Of a stretch of 23,281 nt of DNA, positions 1 to 9,400 are shown piece after piece (within the stretch, counting starts at the first letter, position 1; each line of letters opens with the position of its first letter). The DNA comes from an uncultured Lachnospiraceae bacterium (GTDB taxonomy: Bacteria > Bacillota > Clostridia > Lachnospirales > Lachnospiraceae). The DNA lies in the NCBI GenBank assembly GCA_910578475.1, contig CAJTRK010000042.1, positions 1 through 23,281 on the forward strand, given 5' to 3'. The notes under the pieces are model-generated. The model ran no database searches and was not told where the DNA came from. It worked only from the letters and a program-made list of their open reading frames with translations. The position numbers and the translations under genes were made by a program.

Positions 1-345
1 TTCCGTAGATGGCATTGCTGACTGCATTGCTCAGTCCTCCCAGAATACTCTTCTCCGGGTCAATCCTTCCTCCGCCTATGTACTGCTCTGCCGCGCTTCC
101 TGCCGTTCCCGCTAAAGCATTGGCAAACAGCGCTGTCGGGAATCCGGCTCCTGACGCCAGCAGGCCCGCCTGGGTTGCTCCGGTGATTGCTCCTTTCACG
201 CCGGAACCGAGCGCTTCCATCCAGTCGATGTCTCCTCCGTCCATCGTCTGGGAGAAAGCGGATTCCAAAAAACCTCCACCGAATCCGAAAATTCCTCCGA
301 GTCCGGCAGCCCAGGCTATATGCGCGATTTCTCTGGTCGGGTCTG
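1..345 (-). other. C-terminal pre-toxin region of the Rhs protein (incomplete)
   Basis: After the Rhs core, which ends in DPTR near 345, the protein becomes a Gly/Ala-rich hydrophobic stretch (GLGGIFGFGGGFLESAF, then GALAGTAGSAAEQ-like segments). Such a stretch commonly precedes the polymorphic toxin domain in Rhs and related proteins. The position where family members usually read DPxG reads DPTR here. The effector domain and any immunity gene would lie to the left of this window and cannot be named. Confidence 0.6.
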
Positions 346-3300
346 TGTAATCCACCGGGTCGTTATCGCAGTAGCGGTACTGGTTCAGGCCTCTTTTTAC
401 GGGGTCTTTGGAAAGCATTCTGCCGTTTGCGCTGTCGTAGAATCTCGCATGGGCGAAGTGTTTTCCGATTACAGAGTCATACCGGTAGCTTGTGAAACGC
501 ATGTTTTCTGCCAAATCGGGAGGTACATCTGTTCCTGATTTTAAATCTCCCCAAATGCCGCGTTCCGCGCAGTGCTGTAATATTCCCTGAGTGTCTGCCG
601 CAAACAGCGGGCTTCCGTAGAGGTCAGACTGGAAAAAGGTCTGACCGGACGGGGTGGTCTGGCTCAGGCGGTGATGGTTATAGCCGAAGACGGTCCTGGC
701 TGCACTGGCATCTGCTTCATATGTCATCAGTTCGTTATTAGCTGCACTCAGGAAATCGGGCACATATTGCATCTCACGTTTATAAAAATCGTCTGCCGAT
801 ACCAGTTTCTGCGTATTCTTTACGCGCATGCGCAAAGCATTATAAACATAAGATGTTTCCTCGCCGCTCTCCATATTTCTCCCAAGAGCAAGCAATCCCG
901 CAGTATCGTATGCGTATTGACGGACAGGGACGTCGTCTCTGCGTTCCTCCGTCAAATGGCCGCATTTATCATATCCGAAGCTGTATGCTACGCCATCTTT
1001 CACCATCGCTGTAAGCTGGTTTAAGGCATTATACTGGCAGGCGGCTTTCTGGATTCCGTCCATACTTCTTGTGATTCTGTTTCCCAACGCGTCATAAGTA
1101 TACGCTTCCAACACATCGCCATTCTGATAAGAAATAAGCTGTCCGGCCGCATCATATGCGTATGCCGCTGTTCTGGCAAATTCAGGACTGCTGCCGATTC
1201 GACTGGAGGCTGTTATCCGTCCCATGACATCATAGGTGATATCTTCTTCCATGAATACCGTTTCACCGAATCGGTATGATGCTTTTACAGGCTGTCTGTT
1301 GGCATTATAAGTATAAGATGCCGTACTGCCGGGCTGGTTGAAGGAAGTAATATTGCCGGCTGCGTCATAAGTATACTGTGTTACAATTTCTTCGGCATTT
1401 TCTACTGATATATCCACGCTTTCCGTCACTTTCAGGAGACGGTTATTTCGGTCATAGGCATAAGCCGCGGCGCTGCCGTCAGGGTATTGAATGCCCGTTC
1501 GGTTACCGACCGCATCATAATGAAAACCAGTCACGCGTCCATTGTAATCCGTAACGCCCGTAAGCCTGCCGAGAATGTCACGTTCCATAACGGTCGTGCC
1601 ATTCCAATCCTGCATCTCCACGAGTTCACCGCGTTTGTTATAACGGAATGCCGCCGTCCGTCCGTCGCTGTAAGTCATAGATACGGGGTTATTGTTCAGG
1701 TCATATGTTACAACTGTTTCCCGCTTTTCCTCGTCCGTCACAGATACCATGTTGCCGTTTCCGTCGTAACCGTAGGTCTTTTCTTCCAGCATAGGGTCGA
1801 TTTCTTTTATCACACGCCCCTTTTTGTCGTACTGATAGAGGGTAATACAGCTCTGCTCTCCGGCTTCTGACAGGCATTCCTTAATCCGGTTGTTCATGGC
1901 ATCGTATTCGTACGAAATGACCTTCCCCATCGTGTCTTCTGTTTTCGTTAAATTACCGCAGGCGTCATAGGTATAACGCGTAATGCCGCCTTCTGCATTT
2001 GTTACCGCAGCGATATGTCCGTCCGCTGTGTAGGTAAATGCGGTCGTATTTCCAAGCGCATCGGTCATGGACGTTACCTGTCCCAAAAGATTATAGGAAT
2101 AGGTAATCTTATTTCCTAATGAATCTTCTTTCGTCTGAACCTGTCCCAGTTCATTGTATGTACAGACAGTGATACCACCTTCCGCATCTATAACTTTCAG
2201 CAGATTTCCTTGTGGCGAATAAACATATTCCGTCGTATTCCCATTGGCATCGGTACGGGTAAGAACCCTTCCTTTGCTGTCATAGGTCAAAGACATGCTA
2301 TGCCCCAGGGCATCGGAAATACTGGTCATGCGTCCCATTGCGTCATACTGATAGCTCGTTACCGCGCCTTCCATATCCGTTACGCTGGCAATTCTTCCGG
2401 CATTGGTATAAACCAGCGTCAGGCCGTCCTCATTCTGGTCTGTCACTTTAATCAGTCGGTTATTGGCATCATATTCGTATGTTCTGCAGTTTCCATTGGC
2501 ATCTGTATAAGACGTCCGGTTGCCCACGGCATCATAAGTACAGGACCATGTATTGCCCTCTTCATCCGTGCCTCCTGTCAATCGGTTCAGGCTGTCATAC
2601 ACATAAGTTTTTCTGCCCCCAACCTGATTCATCTCAGCAGTCAGATTCCCATTTCCGTCATAGGAATATCTTCTGATTCCACCGTTTGCGTCAGTTACAC
2701 TAACCAACTGTCCTCTTGCGTCATAGGCTAAAATGCTTTCCTGGCCTAATGGGTCTGTCACTTTCACCAGACGGTTGTTTGCATCATACTCGTAGCTCGA
2801 AACATACCCTTCCGCGTCTGTTTTCTGAATGCAATTTCCATTCTTATCATAAACATAGGCTGTTTTCCCGCCATCTGGCGCTGTCTCTTCCGCAATCCTT
2901 CCCATGCTGTCATAAACATAGCTGGTCTTTCGGTCTTCTTTATCGACAACCGCCGTCAACATGCCGTCTTCGTCATACTGTGCGTCTTCCACATAGCCGT
3001 CTGTATCCGTTACAGAAGCAATTCGTCCCAGACTGTCATAGGTGAAAATCGTCATCCCATCTTCGGTCTGAATAGATTTCAGGCGATTTTCCTCATCGTA
3101 GGTATAAGAAGTGATATTTCCGTCTTCATCCGTTCTGGTCAGCAGATTTCCCGCTTCATCATAGGTATAATCCGCACTGTGCCCTAACGCATCAGTCTCG
3201 CTTAAAACACGGCCTGCCTGGTCATAAGTATACGTTCTCCGGCGAGATAACTGGTCTGTTATGACAGTAACCTGCCCCATACAGTCATAGGTATAGCTGA

Positions 3301-6300
3301 TGGTTCCGCCCGCTGCATCGCACACCTGAATCAGCCGGTTCGCCGCATCAAAGGAATAGTGCGTCACACCGCCGTTTTTATCCGTCTGTGACATCCTGTT
3401 CCCAAAGGCATCATAAGTCCGGCTTATACGAAATCCAAGCGGGTCTGTTTCACTTGTAAGGTTTCCCTTTTCATCATATGTGAAATGGTACTCATTTCCA
3501 AGATAGTCTGTAGCCAGGGACAGCTGCCCCATTTCGTTATACTCCAGGCGCTGTTGATTTCCAAGCCTGTCGGTAATTCCTGTTTTGTTTCCATTTTCGT
3601 TGTACGCGAAGATAATCTCGCCATCCGCATCTTCAATGGACAGCAGATTTCCCGCCGGAGAATACCGATAGGAAACCGTCCTCCCCACAGGTGATGTGTA
3701 TGAGGTCATTCTGCCGACAGCATCATGGGTATAAAGGCTGATATTGCCCTCCGGGTCCACAGCCTGTGCCAGATGGTTACCATCGTCATAGACATAGGTC
3801 CAGACATTTCCGCTCCTGTCTGTAAAGGAAATCAAATTGTCATTTTCATCATAAGTATAGGAATTCTTATTCCCCCTTTCATCCTGCATCTCAATCAGAT
3901 TGTTACGTTCATCGTACTGGTACAATTTTACCGAACCATCACGTCCGACTACTCTGGAAGGCTGATTCCGTTCATTATAAGTCACGCTTTCTTCTGTATC
4001 GTCCGGAAAGATTACACGGTTCATCCGTCCATAATCATCATACTCCATCCGAGTCAGATTGCCAAGCGCATCCATCTGCTCCGTCAGCTGTCCTTTTTCA
4101 TTATAACTGTTATGGATTTGCGTCCCTGAAAGCGCAACATCGGTGACATGTCCCATTTCGTCATAAGTATAGCCCGTGACATTCCCGGTCTCATCAGTAA
4201 ATCTGGTTATATGATTTTCCTCATCATAAGCAACACAGCTTCTGCCCCGGCCGGCTGTAAACTGCTCCGTTATCCTTCCATACATATCATAATTGTTGGT
4301 CAGGTATACTTCCCCGGCAAAATCAGAAATTACCAGCAAGTTACAGGCATCATCGTAGGTAAATGCCATTTTGCCGCCATCCGGACCAGTTATTTCCATC
4401 AGTCTGCCATTCTCATAGGCAAAGCTGACCACATTTCCCATGGCATCCTTCACACTCGCAGCAAAGCCGTCCGTATAGACGATATCCATACCGGCTCCAT
4501 GCCGGCCTTCTATGTGGGTAATCTGTCCCACATCATCCGCCTGAAAACGAAAGGACACAAGACCGTTCTCCATAATCCGGTTCAGACACAAGTACTCATC
4601 AAATACATATTCTATGCCATCCAAAGCGCGAACGGAATAGGAACCATCCTCATTTGCTTCCATCGTATAGGACGGCACAACTCCTTCTACCGGCTGGAAG
4701 CTGCCGTCTTCTGAATTTCTGCCAAAAGCAGTTACATCATCATACGGCGTATAGAAATATGCATATTCATCATCCATACGCAATAAGTAATTCAGGGAAT
4801 GGGTCCATTTTCTTCCCAACACACCCTGTCCCTCTTCCCGCTGTGAATCGTACATGGTCGTAAAATGCAATCTGTCTTTTCCATAATCTTCAAGCCATGT
4901 ATAACTCCACAGAAATGCGCCTGTCAAAGCGTTTACCGGGTCGTTGCCCATATAGGATTTTTTTCCGTCCGGATAGGTCTTACGCCCGCTTCCTGGTGCA
5001 AGCCCGCTGGTCTTCCAGATTTCGGTTGTAATGTACTGTTCCTGTGTATACTTACCAGAACCTTCCACATTATTTGCTCTCAGAGAATAGCCATGCCGGG
5101 TATTGGGCCCCAACCCGGTAAATATCTTATACATCCATTCTCCGACTGCCTCTCCAATCCTTTCTACGCCGGGTGTTTGGCTGAAATAGGTAATTGTCCC
5201 GTTTTCCGTTACATGATAATTATTACTGTCAAACAAAATATCATAGCTTTCCGCATATTCAACGGGTTTCCATCTTACAATTACGCTGTCGATTGCAGCA
5301 ATTGCATCGACCTCTGGCGGTGTTTCCGGCACAGGCTTTCTGGTCCGGATTGTTATCTGTGAACTGTAACCGCTGGAACCTCCCGCATTAAACGCAGATA
5401 CTGCATAAGTATATCCTGTATCGGGTTTTAATCCCTTAAATGTCCTTGAGACAGCCGTCCCATTATTATAAACGCTGCCGTCAAACATTACATTGTAACT
5501 TGTTGCACCGCTTACCGCATTCCAGCTGATTGTAACGGAATCCGTATCGGCCGTTGCTATAATGTTAGATGGTACTGCCGGTGGTCTTACCAAAGTCGTT
5601 ACTCTGGCCGCGCTGGAATATGCGCTGGTTCCTGCCGCGTTTTTGGCACGCACCTGATAAGAATAACCAGTGCTCGGCGTCAGTCCCGTAACGGTATAAT
5701 AAGTGCCATACACATTATAAACGCTTCCATTAAATCGCAACTCATAGCTCGAAGCCCCGGCTGCCACATTCCAGGATACCATAACGGAATAAGAGGAAGG
5801 CGTAGCCCGTACATTCGTCGGTACTGCCGGTGGCGCCATCAGTGTTTTTATAGACCGATAGCCGGAATAGGTACTGCTGCCGCCCGCATTGTTTGCGCGT
5901 ACCCTGTAAGAATAACTTGTATCAGACTTCAGCCCGGTAGCTGTCTTGGAAGTCCCTGTCACATTATAGATATTATTGCCGATTTCTACATCATAGCTGG
6001 CCGCTCCCTGTACCGCATTCCATGTTACGGTAACAGAGTCCTTTGTGGACGAAGCGTTCACGTTCGCCGGTACTGCCGGCGGATTAGGAAGCGTAGACAC
6101 CGTCTTTACGGTACTATATGAACTGGAACCGTTCGCATTGTTGGAACGAATCTGGTAAGTATAACTGGTATCCGGACTCAGATTTCTAACCTCATGGTAT
6201 GTTCCATACACCTTATACTTACTGCCATCAAACAAAATATCATAGCTGGCCGCTCCCGTTACCGCATTCCATTTCAATACAACAGAATTTTTCGAGGCAT

Positions 6301-8338
6301 TAACAGTAACAGCCGACGGTGGATTAGGAGCAGTTCCCACTGTTTTCGCACTGCCATAGGCGCTGGAACCGTCCTCCGTATTGACACGGAGCTGATAACT
6401 ATAGCTGGCGTTTGCTCCCAGTCCCGTAATTGTCTGAGAAGTTCCGGACACATGATATACCTTGCCGTTAAAAAGCAAATCATAGCTGACTGCACCTTTT
6501 ACCGCTCCCCAACTGAGCGTAACGGAATTTTCACTTGCCGTAACACTGACATATGCAGGCGCTTTCGGCGTTGTCCTTACCATCTTTGATTCGCTGTAAT
6601 CGCCGTAAGCACCGCTTGCAACTCTGGAACGTATCTTGTAGTAATACTGCCTGTCTTCCGCCAGGCCCGAAAATTCCTTGGAGGTTTTGTTTACCTCATA
6701 TGTCCTGCCACCGAACATAACATCGTATCCCGAAGCGCCGGGTACAGCATTCCAGCTGATTGTAACGGAATTATCCGTAGACTTATGGGAAATGCCTGTC
6801 GGCACCGATAATCCCCTTTTCTGCGTCCTGATTGTTTTTTCACCGCAAAATACGCCTTTTCCATCCACACTTCTCGAACATACTTTGTATCTGTACGCCG
6901 TATCTCCTGACAGACCTGTGAAAGTTCTCGATACCGCCGGCGCCTTTATTTCATATTCCACACCGTTAAAATATACCGTATACCCTGCTGCCCCTTCCAC
7001 TGCCCCCCAACTTACCGTGACAGAAGTTTCCGTACTCGAGGCGCTTATGGAAGCTGGCGCTGCCGGAGCAGTTCTCACAGTCATTTCTGACGAATAATTT
7101 CCTGCGCCTCCGCTATTTTTGGCACAAATTTTAAAAGAATAACTTCTATCCGCCTTCAGCCCGGTAATCTCTTTGGATGTACCGCCGACATTGTAAGAAG
7201 TTCCGTCGAATACAAGCGTATATCCGGACGCACCGCTTACCGCATTCCAGCTGATTGTTGCGGAATACCCTGTTACACTTTTTCTGATATTGGAAGGAAC
7301 TGCCGGCGGCCTCTCTTTTGTCATAATGCTTCGGGAAATGCTGAATGACCCCGTACCGTCTGTGCTTTTACAGCAGATTTGATAAGAATACGATGTCTTC
7401 TGCGCCAACCCCGTGATTGTCTGGGAAGTATTCGGCGCCGACACATGATAATCCCGGTTATTGAATCTTACAATATAGCCGGAAGCGCCGGCTACGGAAT
7501 TCCAGTTTACCGTAACGGAATTGCCGGTACTCTCTGCTCCCACACCCGTCGGCGCTTTCGGCGGTGTCACCACCGTCATTTCCGACGAATAAGCACTGAC
7601 TGTGCTTCCGTTTTTGGCCCGAATCGAAAACGCATGAGACCTTCCGTCAACAAGCCCTGTAAAAGTTTTCGACGTGCCGCTGACAGAATAAACCGTTCCA
7701 AAAAACTTAATATCATATCCGCTTGCACCGTTCACTGCTCCCCAACTGATTGTCGCCGAATTCTCAGTCGCCGTCTTTCTAATATTTGTCGGCACAGTGA
7801 GACGCTGTTCCTGTGTCGTAATCGACTGTGTACTGCTGTACGCCCCTGTCTTTGTCTGGTTTTTGGCGCGTACCGCATAAGTATGGGATGTACCCGGATA
7901 TAGCCCTGTGAATCTTTTCGATGTCGATGTCACGCTATAAACCGTATTATCGAATAGAATATCATATCCGGTGGCGCGGGAAACCGCACTGTAACTGACT
8001 GTCACCGACGACGTATCCGCAACCGCTTTTACATTCTGCGGTACGGCTAACGGCTCCGTGTCATAAAACCCAATCGGAATCAACGTCGTAACAGCTTCTG
8101 AATCGAGCGAAGAATGGCTTCCATAGGCAACGACCGTAACCTTATACCGTTTATTGGCTTCCAATCCGCTCTTTGTCGTATAGGAAGTTACCGTAAGATT
8201 TTTTTCATTGTATACGGCGTGGTCTTCACCGACGATAAGCATATACGCATGGTATCTTACGGCCCCTGGAACTGCGGACCAGCTCGATGTAATGGAGCCA
8301 TCCCGGTTTAAAGTGGAACTCAAGTGTAATTGTGACAT
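1..8338 (-). CDS. Giant FN3-Rhs/YD-repeat polymorphic-toxin-like protein, 3' end outside the window
   Basis: One uninterrupted frame runs from the ATG at 8338 (ribosome binding site AAGGAGGAAA just upstream) to the window edge, at least 2779 codons. I checked the frame at seven points and saw no frameshift. Domain order: about 13 FN3-like modules of roughly 85 residues (signature SVT(I/V)SWNAV.GASGYD) at about 8338-5030; an Rhs N-terminal segment containing GNDPVNALTGAF near 4940; about 55 YD repeats at about 4530-830; an Rhs core-associated segment (ARFYD..NGRMLSKDP..RGLNQYRYCDNDP) near 490-345; then about 115 residues of Gly/Ala-rich hydrophobic sequence. The N-terminus MSQLHLSSTLNRDGS has no signal peptide or transmembrane segment. 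Rhs/YD proteins form a shell around a C-terminal toxin, and the variable C-terminal domain would lie beyond position 1. Directly upstream are a muramidase, a holin and a TcdR-like sigma factor, which suggests holin-dependent export. Family membership is very secure; toxin function is inferred. Confidence 0.93.
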   Translation of the reverse strand, partial: MSQLHLSSTLNRDGSITSSWSAVPGAVRYHAYMLIVGEDHAVYNEKNLTVTSYTTKSGLEANKRYKVTVVAYGSHSSLDSEAVTTLIPIGFYDTEPLAVPQNVKAVADTSSVTVSYSAVSRATGYDILFDNTVYSVTSTSKRFTGLYPGTSHTYAVRAKNQTKTGAYSSTQSITTQEQRLTVPTNIRKTATENSATISWGAVNGASGYDIKFFGTVYSVSGTSKTFTGLVDGRSHAFSIRAKNGSTVSAYSSEMTVVTPPKAPTGVGAESTGNSVTVNWNSVAGASGYIVRFNNRDYHVSAPNTSQTITGLAQKTSYSYQICCKSTDGTGSFSISRSIMTKERPPAVPSNIRKSVTGYSATISWNAVSGASGYTLVFDGTSYNVGGTSKEITGLKADRSYSFKICAKNSGGAGNYSSEMTVRTAPAAPASISASSTETSVTVSWGAVEGAAGYTVYFNGVEYEIKAPAVSRTFTGLSGDTAYRYKVCSRSVDGKGVFCGEKTIRTQKRGLSVPTGISHKSTDNSVTISWNAVPGASGYDVMFGGRTYEVNKTSKEFSGLAEDRQYYYKIRSRVASGAYGDYSESKMVRTTPKAPAYVSVTASENSVTLSWGAVKGAVSYDLLFNGKVYHVSGTSQTITGLGANASYSYQLRVNTEDGSSAYGSAKTVGTAPNPPSAVTVNASKNSVVLKWNAVTGAASYDILFDGSKYKVYGTYHEVRNLSPDTSYTYQIRSNNANGSSSYSTVKTVSTLPNPPAVPANVNASSTKDSVTVTWNAVQGAASYDVEIGNNIYNVTGTSKTATGLKSDTSYSYRVRANNAGGSSTYSGYRSIKTLMAPPAVPTNVRATPSSYSVMVSWNVAAGASSYELRFNGSVYNVYGTYYTVTGLTPSTGYSYQVRAKNAAGTSAYSSAARVTTLVRPPAVPSNIIATADTDSVTISWNAVSGATSYNVMFDGSVYNNGTAVSRTFKGLKPDTGYTYAVSAFNAGGSSGYSSQITIRTRKPVPETPPEVDAIAAIDSVIVRWKPVEYAESYDILFDSNNYHVTENGTITYFSQTPGVERIGEAVGEWMYKIFTGLGPNTRHGYSLRANNVEGSGKYTQEQYITTEIWKTSGLAPGSGRKTYPDGKKSYMGNDPVNALTGAFLWSYTWLEDYGKDRLHFTTMYDSQREEGQGVLGRKWTHSLNYLLRMDDEYAYFYTPYDDVTAFGRNSEDGSFQPVEGVVPSYTMEANEDGSYSVRALDGIEYVFDEYLCLNRIMENGLVSFRFQADDVGQITHIEGRHGAGMDIVYTDGFAASVKDAMGNVVSFAYENGRLMEITGPDGGKMAFTYDDACNLLVISDFAGEVYLTNNYDMYGRITEQFTAGRGRSCVAYDEENHITRFTDETGNVTGYTYDEMGHVTDVALSGTQIHNSYNEKGQLTEQMDALGNLTRMEYDDYGRMNRVIFPDDTEESVTYNERNQPSRVVGRDGSVKLYQYDERNNLIEMQDERGNKNSYTYDENDNLISFTDRSGNVWTYVYDDGNHLAQAVDPEGNISLYTHDAVGRMTSYTSPVGRTVSYRYSPAGNLLSIEDADGEIIFAYNENGNKTGITDRLGNQQRLEYNEMGQLSLATDYLGNEYHFTYDEKGNLTSETDPLGFRISRTYDAFGNRMSQTDKNGGVTHYSFDAANRLIQVCDAAGGTISYTYDCMGQVTVITDQLSRRRTYTYDQAGRVLSETDALGHSADYTYDEAGNLLTRTDEDGNITSYTYDEENRLKSIQTEDGMTIFTYDSLGRIASVTDTDGYVEDAQYDEDGMLTAVVDKEDRKTSYVYDSMGRIAEETAPDGGKTAYVYDKNGNCIQKTDAEGYVSSYEYDANNRLVKVTDPLGQESILAYDARGQLVSVTDANGGIRRYSYDGNGNLTAEMNQVGGRKTYVYDSLNRLTGGTDEEGNTWSCTYDAVGNRTSYTDANGNCRTYEYDANNRLIKVTDQNEDGLTLVYTNAGRIASVTDMEGAVTSYQYDAMGRMTSISDALGHSMSLTYDSKGRVLTRTDANGNTTEYVYSPQGNLLKVIDAEGGITVCTYNELGQVQTKEDSLGNKITYSYNLLGQVTSMTDALGNTTAFTYTADGHIAAVTNAEGGITRYTYDACGNLTKTEDTMGKVISYEYDAMNNRIKECLSEAGEQSCITLYQYDKKGRVIKEIDPMLEEKTYGYDGNGNMVSVTDEEKRETVVTYDLNNNPVSMTYSDGRTAAFRYNKRGELVEMQDWNGTTVMERDILGRLTGVTDYNGRVTGFHYDAVGNRTGIQYPDGSAAAYAYDRNNRLLKVTESVDISVENAEEIVTQYTYDAAGNITSFNQPGSTASYTYNANRQPVKASYRFGETVFMEEDITYDVMGRITASSRIGSSPEFARTAAYAYDAAGQLISYQNGDVLEAYTYDALGNRITRSMDGIQKAACQYNALNQLTAMVKDGVAYSFGYDKCGHLTEERRDDVPVRQYAYDTAGLLALGRNMESGEETSYVYNALRMRVKNTQKLVSADDFYKREMQYVPDFLSAANNELMTYEADASAARTVFGYNHHRLSQTTPSGQTFFQSDLYGSPLFAADTQGILQHCAERGIWGDLKSGTDVPPDLAENMRFTSYRYDSVIGKHFAHARFYDSANGRMLSKDPVKRGLNQYRYCDNDPVDYTDPTREIAHIAWAAGLGGIFGFGGGFLESAFSQTMDGGDIDWMEALGSGVKGAITGATQAGLLASGAGFPTALFANALAGTAGSAAEQYIGGGRIDPEKSILGGLSNAVSNAIYG
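830..4530 (-). repeat. YD-repeat array (about 55 units of about 21 codons)
   Basis: The translation shows a continuous series of degenerate units of the form YTYD..GNLTS.TDA.GN.T. I counted about 55 Y(D/N/T/S)-type units by eye. In Rhs/TcC proteins such repeats build a beta-cage that encapsulates the C-terminal toxin. At DNA level the units recur about every 63 bp but are diverged, so this is an old array rather than a recent expansion. Confidence 0.9.
5030..8338 (-). repeat. Array of about 13 fibronectin type III-like domains
   Basis: Thirteen modules of about 257 bp each begin at the first residue of the protein. Each carries a PPAVP.N(V/I) linker, S(V/A)T(I/V)SW.AV.GA..Y, a central VYNV.GTSKT.TGL segment and a closing SYSYQ(V/I)RAKN..G.S.YSS. 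The first and last modules are the most diverged, and the last has an insertion near 5150. FN3 arrays in secreted bacterial proteins usually act as spacers or carbohydrate/surface-binding stalks. An FN3 array leading directly into an Rhs cage is uncommon. Confidence 0.88.
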
Positions 8339-8388
8339 ATTTTCCTCCTTTTTCGTCCATAGACGTTTTTATTTGCCGGCTATAGAAG

Positions 8389-8416
8389 AAAAAGAATGAA
8401 ATCCTTAAAATGTAAA
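8389..8416 (-). promoter_or_regulatory. Predicted TcdR-type sigma promoter of the Rhs gene (P2)
   Basis: On the minus strand, TTTACA (8416-8411) is followed after exactly 16 nt by CTTTTT (8394-8389). The start codon of the giant gene follows 50 nt further. The element nearly duplicates the one before the sigma gene (9995-9968), with the same spacer length and a similar spacer sequence. TTTACA is the -35 element reported for the TcdR/BotR/UviA sigma group. A normal TATAAT -10 is lacking at this spacing. It lies just after the muramidase stop codon, so the toxin would have its own promoter. Confidence 0.62.
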
Positions 8417-8429
8417 TCTATTTTTTAAA

Positions 8430-8879
8430 TTAATTAAAGAGATATTTTCCATTCAGGAAAATCTCTTTTTCTGCGGCCCTCCTTCTGACAAGCCCCCTCA
8501 TTACCTTTCCCCCGGCATAAACAAACCGCTCAAACTGTCCGGCCGCCCCTGTGATGTCGCCACAGTTCAGCTTCTTCAACAGGGTGCTTCTTTTTAAAGC
8601 ACCCGCACCCAGGTTAAACGTGAAAGACACCAGTGCATCGAACATATTCTGGGTAAGCGGCACAGTTACATACCGATTTACGGATTCTTCAAATCTCTTT
8701 AAATCCGCCTGCAGAAATTCAACCGCCTGGCTCTCCGTTATTTCCATGCCAGGCATGACTCCTGCTGTATGCCCGTAACCGATTGTCCAGACTCCGGTGC
8801 TGTCATCATATGCCTTTAACACAAGCGCCTCGTATGATTTTATAAATTCAATTCCTTTCTCCGATGTTACAAATCTCAT
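8430..8879 (-). CDS. GH24 (T4-type) muramidase / endolysin
   Basis: A 149-aa protein of the phage lysozyme family, which hydrolyses the MurNAc-GlcNAc bond of peptidoglycan. The catalytic triad fits T4 lysozyme spacing exactly: E17, D26 and T32 (E-x8-D-x5-T) within YEALVLKAYDDSTGVWTIGY. The motifs LVSFTFNLGAGALKRSTLLKKLN and RGLVRRRAAE are also typical. There is no signal peptide, so it needs a holin to reach the wall. The start has an AGGAGGGA ribosome binding site, and the gene begins 19 nt after the holin stop codon. No phage structural genes are nearby, so I read it as a release factor for the downstream Rhs protein. Family call is very sure; export role is inferred. Confidence 0.93.
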   Translation of the reverse strand: MRFVTSEKGIEFIKSYEALVLKAYDDSTGVWTIGYGHTAGVMPGMEITESQAVEFLQADLKRFEESVNRYVTVPLTQNMFDALVSFTFNLGAGALKRSTLLKKLNCGDITGAAGQFERFVYAGGKVMRGLVRRRAAEKEIFLNGKYLFN

Positions 8880-8898
8880 CTTTCATTCCCTCCTTTGT

Positions 8899-9375
8899 CT
8901 ACTTTCCGCAGTCATCAACACTCTGTTTCATTTCCGCGAGTATATTTTGTAGAAATCCGGGCAGGCTGACTCCCATTCTCCCTGCATTTTCAAGAATGGA
9001 TAATAGCTCGTTAATCGTCAGCCATATCGTAACCAGAAAACCGAAAATGGTTTTGAGTCGGTTTTCAATCCCCATTCTCCCGGACAATGTATAGAGAATA
9101 TAGTCCGTGCAGAAAGCAACCAGAATCGTCAACATACTTCCTGCTTTCTTATAAATTCCAATAATGCTTTTTTTACTGCTCCAGCCATACTTTTTATTAT
9201 TGGGATGTTCCATAGCTTCCTTTTTGGACGCCAGCATACCTGAAATATAATCTACGGTCATCAGAAAAATCAGTAACGTCATCGCCGGCGCTATTATTTC
9301 AAATTCATTGCCGATTGCGGCACATGTCATCGTAGCAATTCCCTTTAACATATTAAATGATATTTTCCTTTCCAT
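8899..9375 (-). CDS. TcdE/UviB-type toxin-secretion/phage-lysis holin
   Basis: A 158-aa membrane protein with three hydrophobic helices (about residues 28-49, 78-97 and 106-127), matching Bacteriophage holin family 4 (Phage_holin_4_1, toxin secretion/phage lysis holin). Conserved family features include VDYISGMLAS in the first helix, KKSIIGIYKKAGSML before the second, and NELLSILENAGRMGVSLP after the third. C. difficile TcdE has comparable segments (ESVSILKN, CGLPVP). The charged tail FLQNILAEMKQSVDD is also like TcdE. The ribosome binding site AAGGGGG lies about 9 nt before the ATG. The gene sits 25 nt after the sigma gene and 19 nt before the muramidase, so the three are probably one transcript. 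Holins of this family release phage endolysins or, in PaLoc, large clostridial toxins. Confidence 0.9.
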   Translation of the reverse strand: MERKISFNMLKGIATMTCAAIGNEFEIIAPAMTLLIFLMTVDYISGMLASKKEAMEHPNNKKYGWSSKKSIIGIYKKAGSMLTILVAFCTDYILYTLSGRMGIENRLKTIFGFLVTIWLTINELLSILENAGRMGVSLPGFLQNILAEMKQSVDDCGK

Positions 9376-9400
9376 TTTGTAAATGCCCCCTTATATGTAT

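Noticed and set aside
9..8399. Many plus-strand open frames opposite the Rhs gene
   Set aside because: They are antisense shadows of a repetitive coding region: His/Ser/Ile/Cys-rich compositions, no ribosome binding sites, and mutual overlap. The minus frame is open throughout and has clear FN3 and YD domains.
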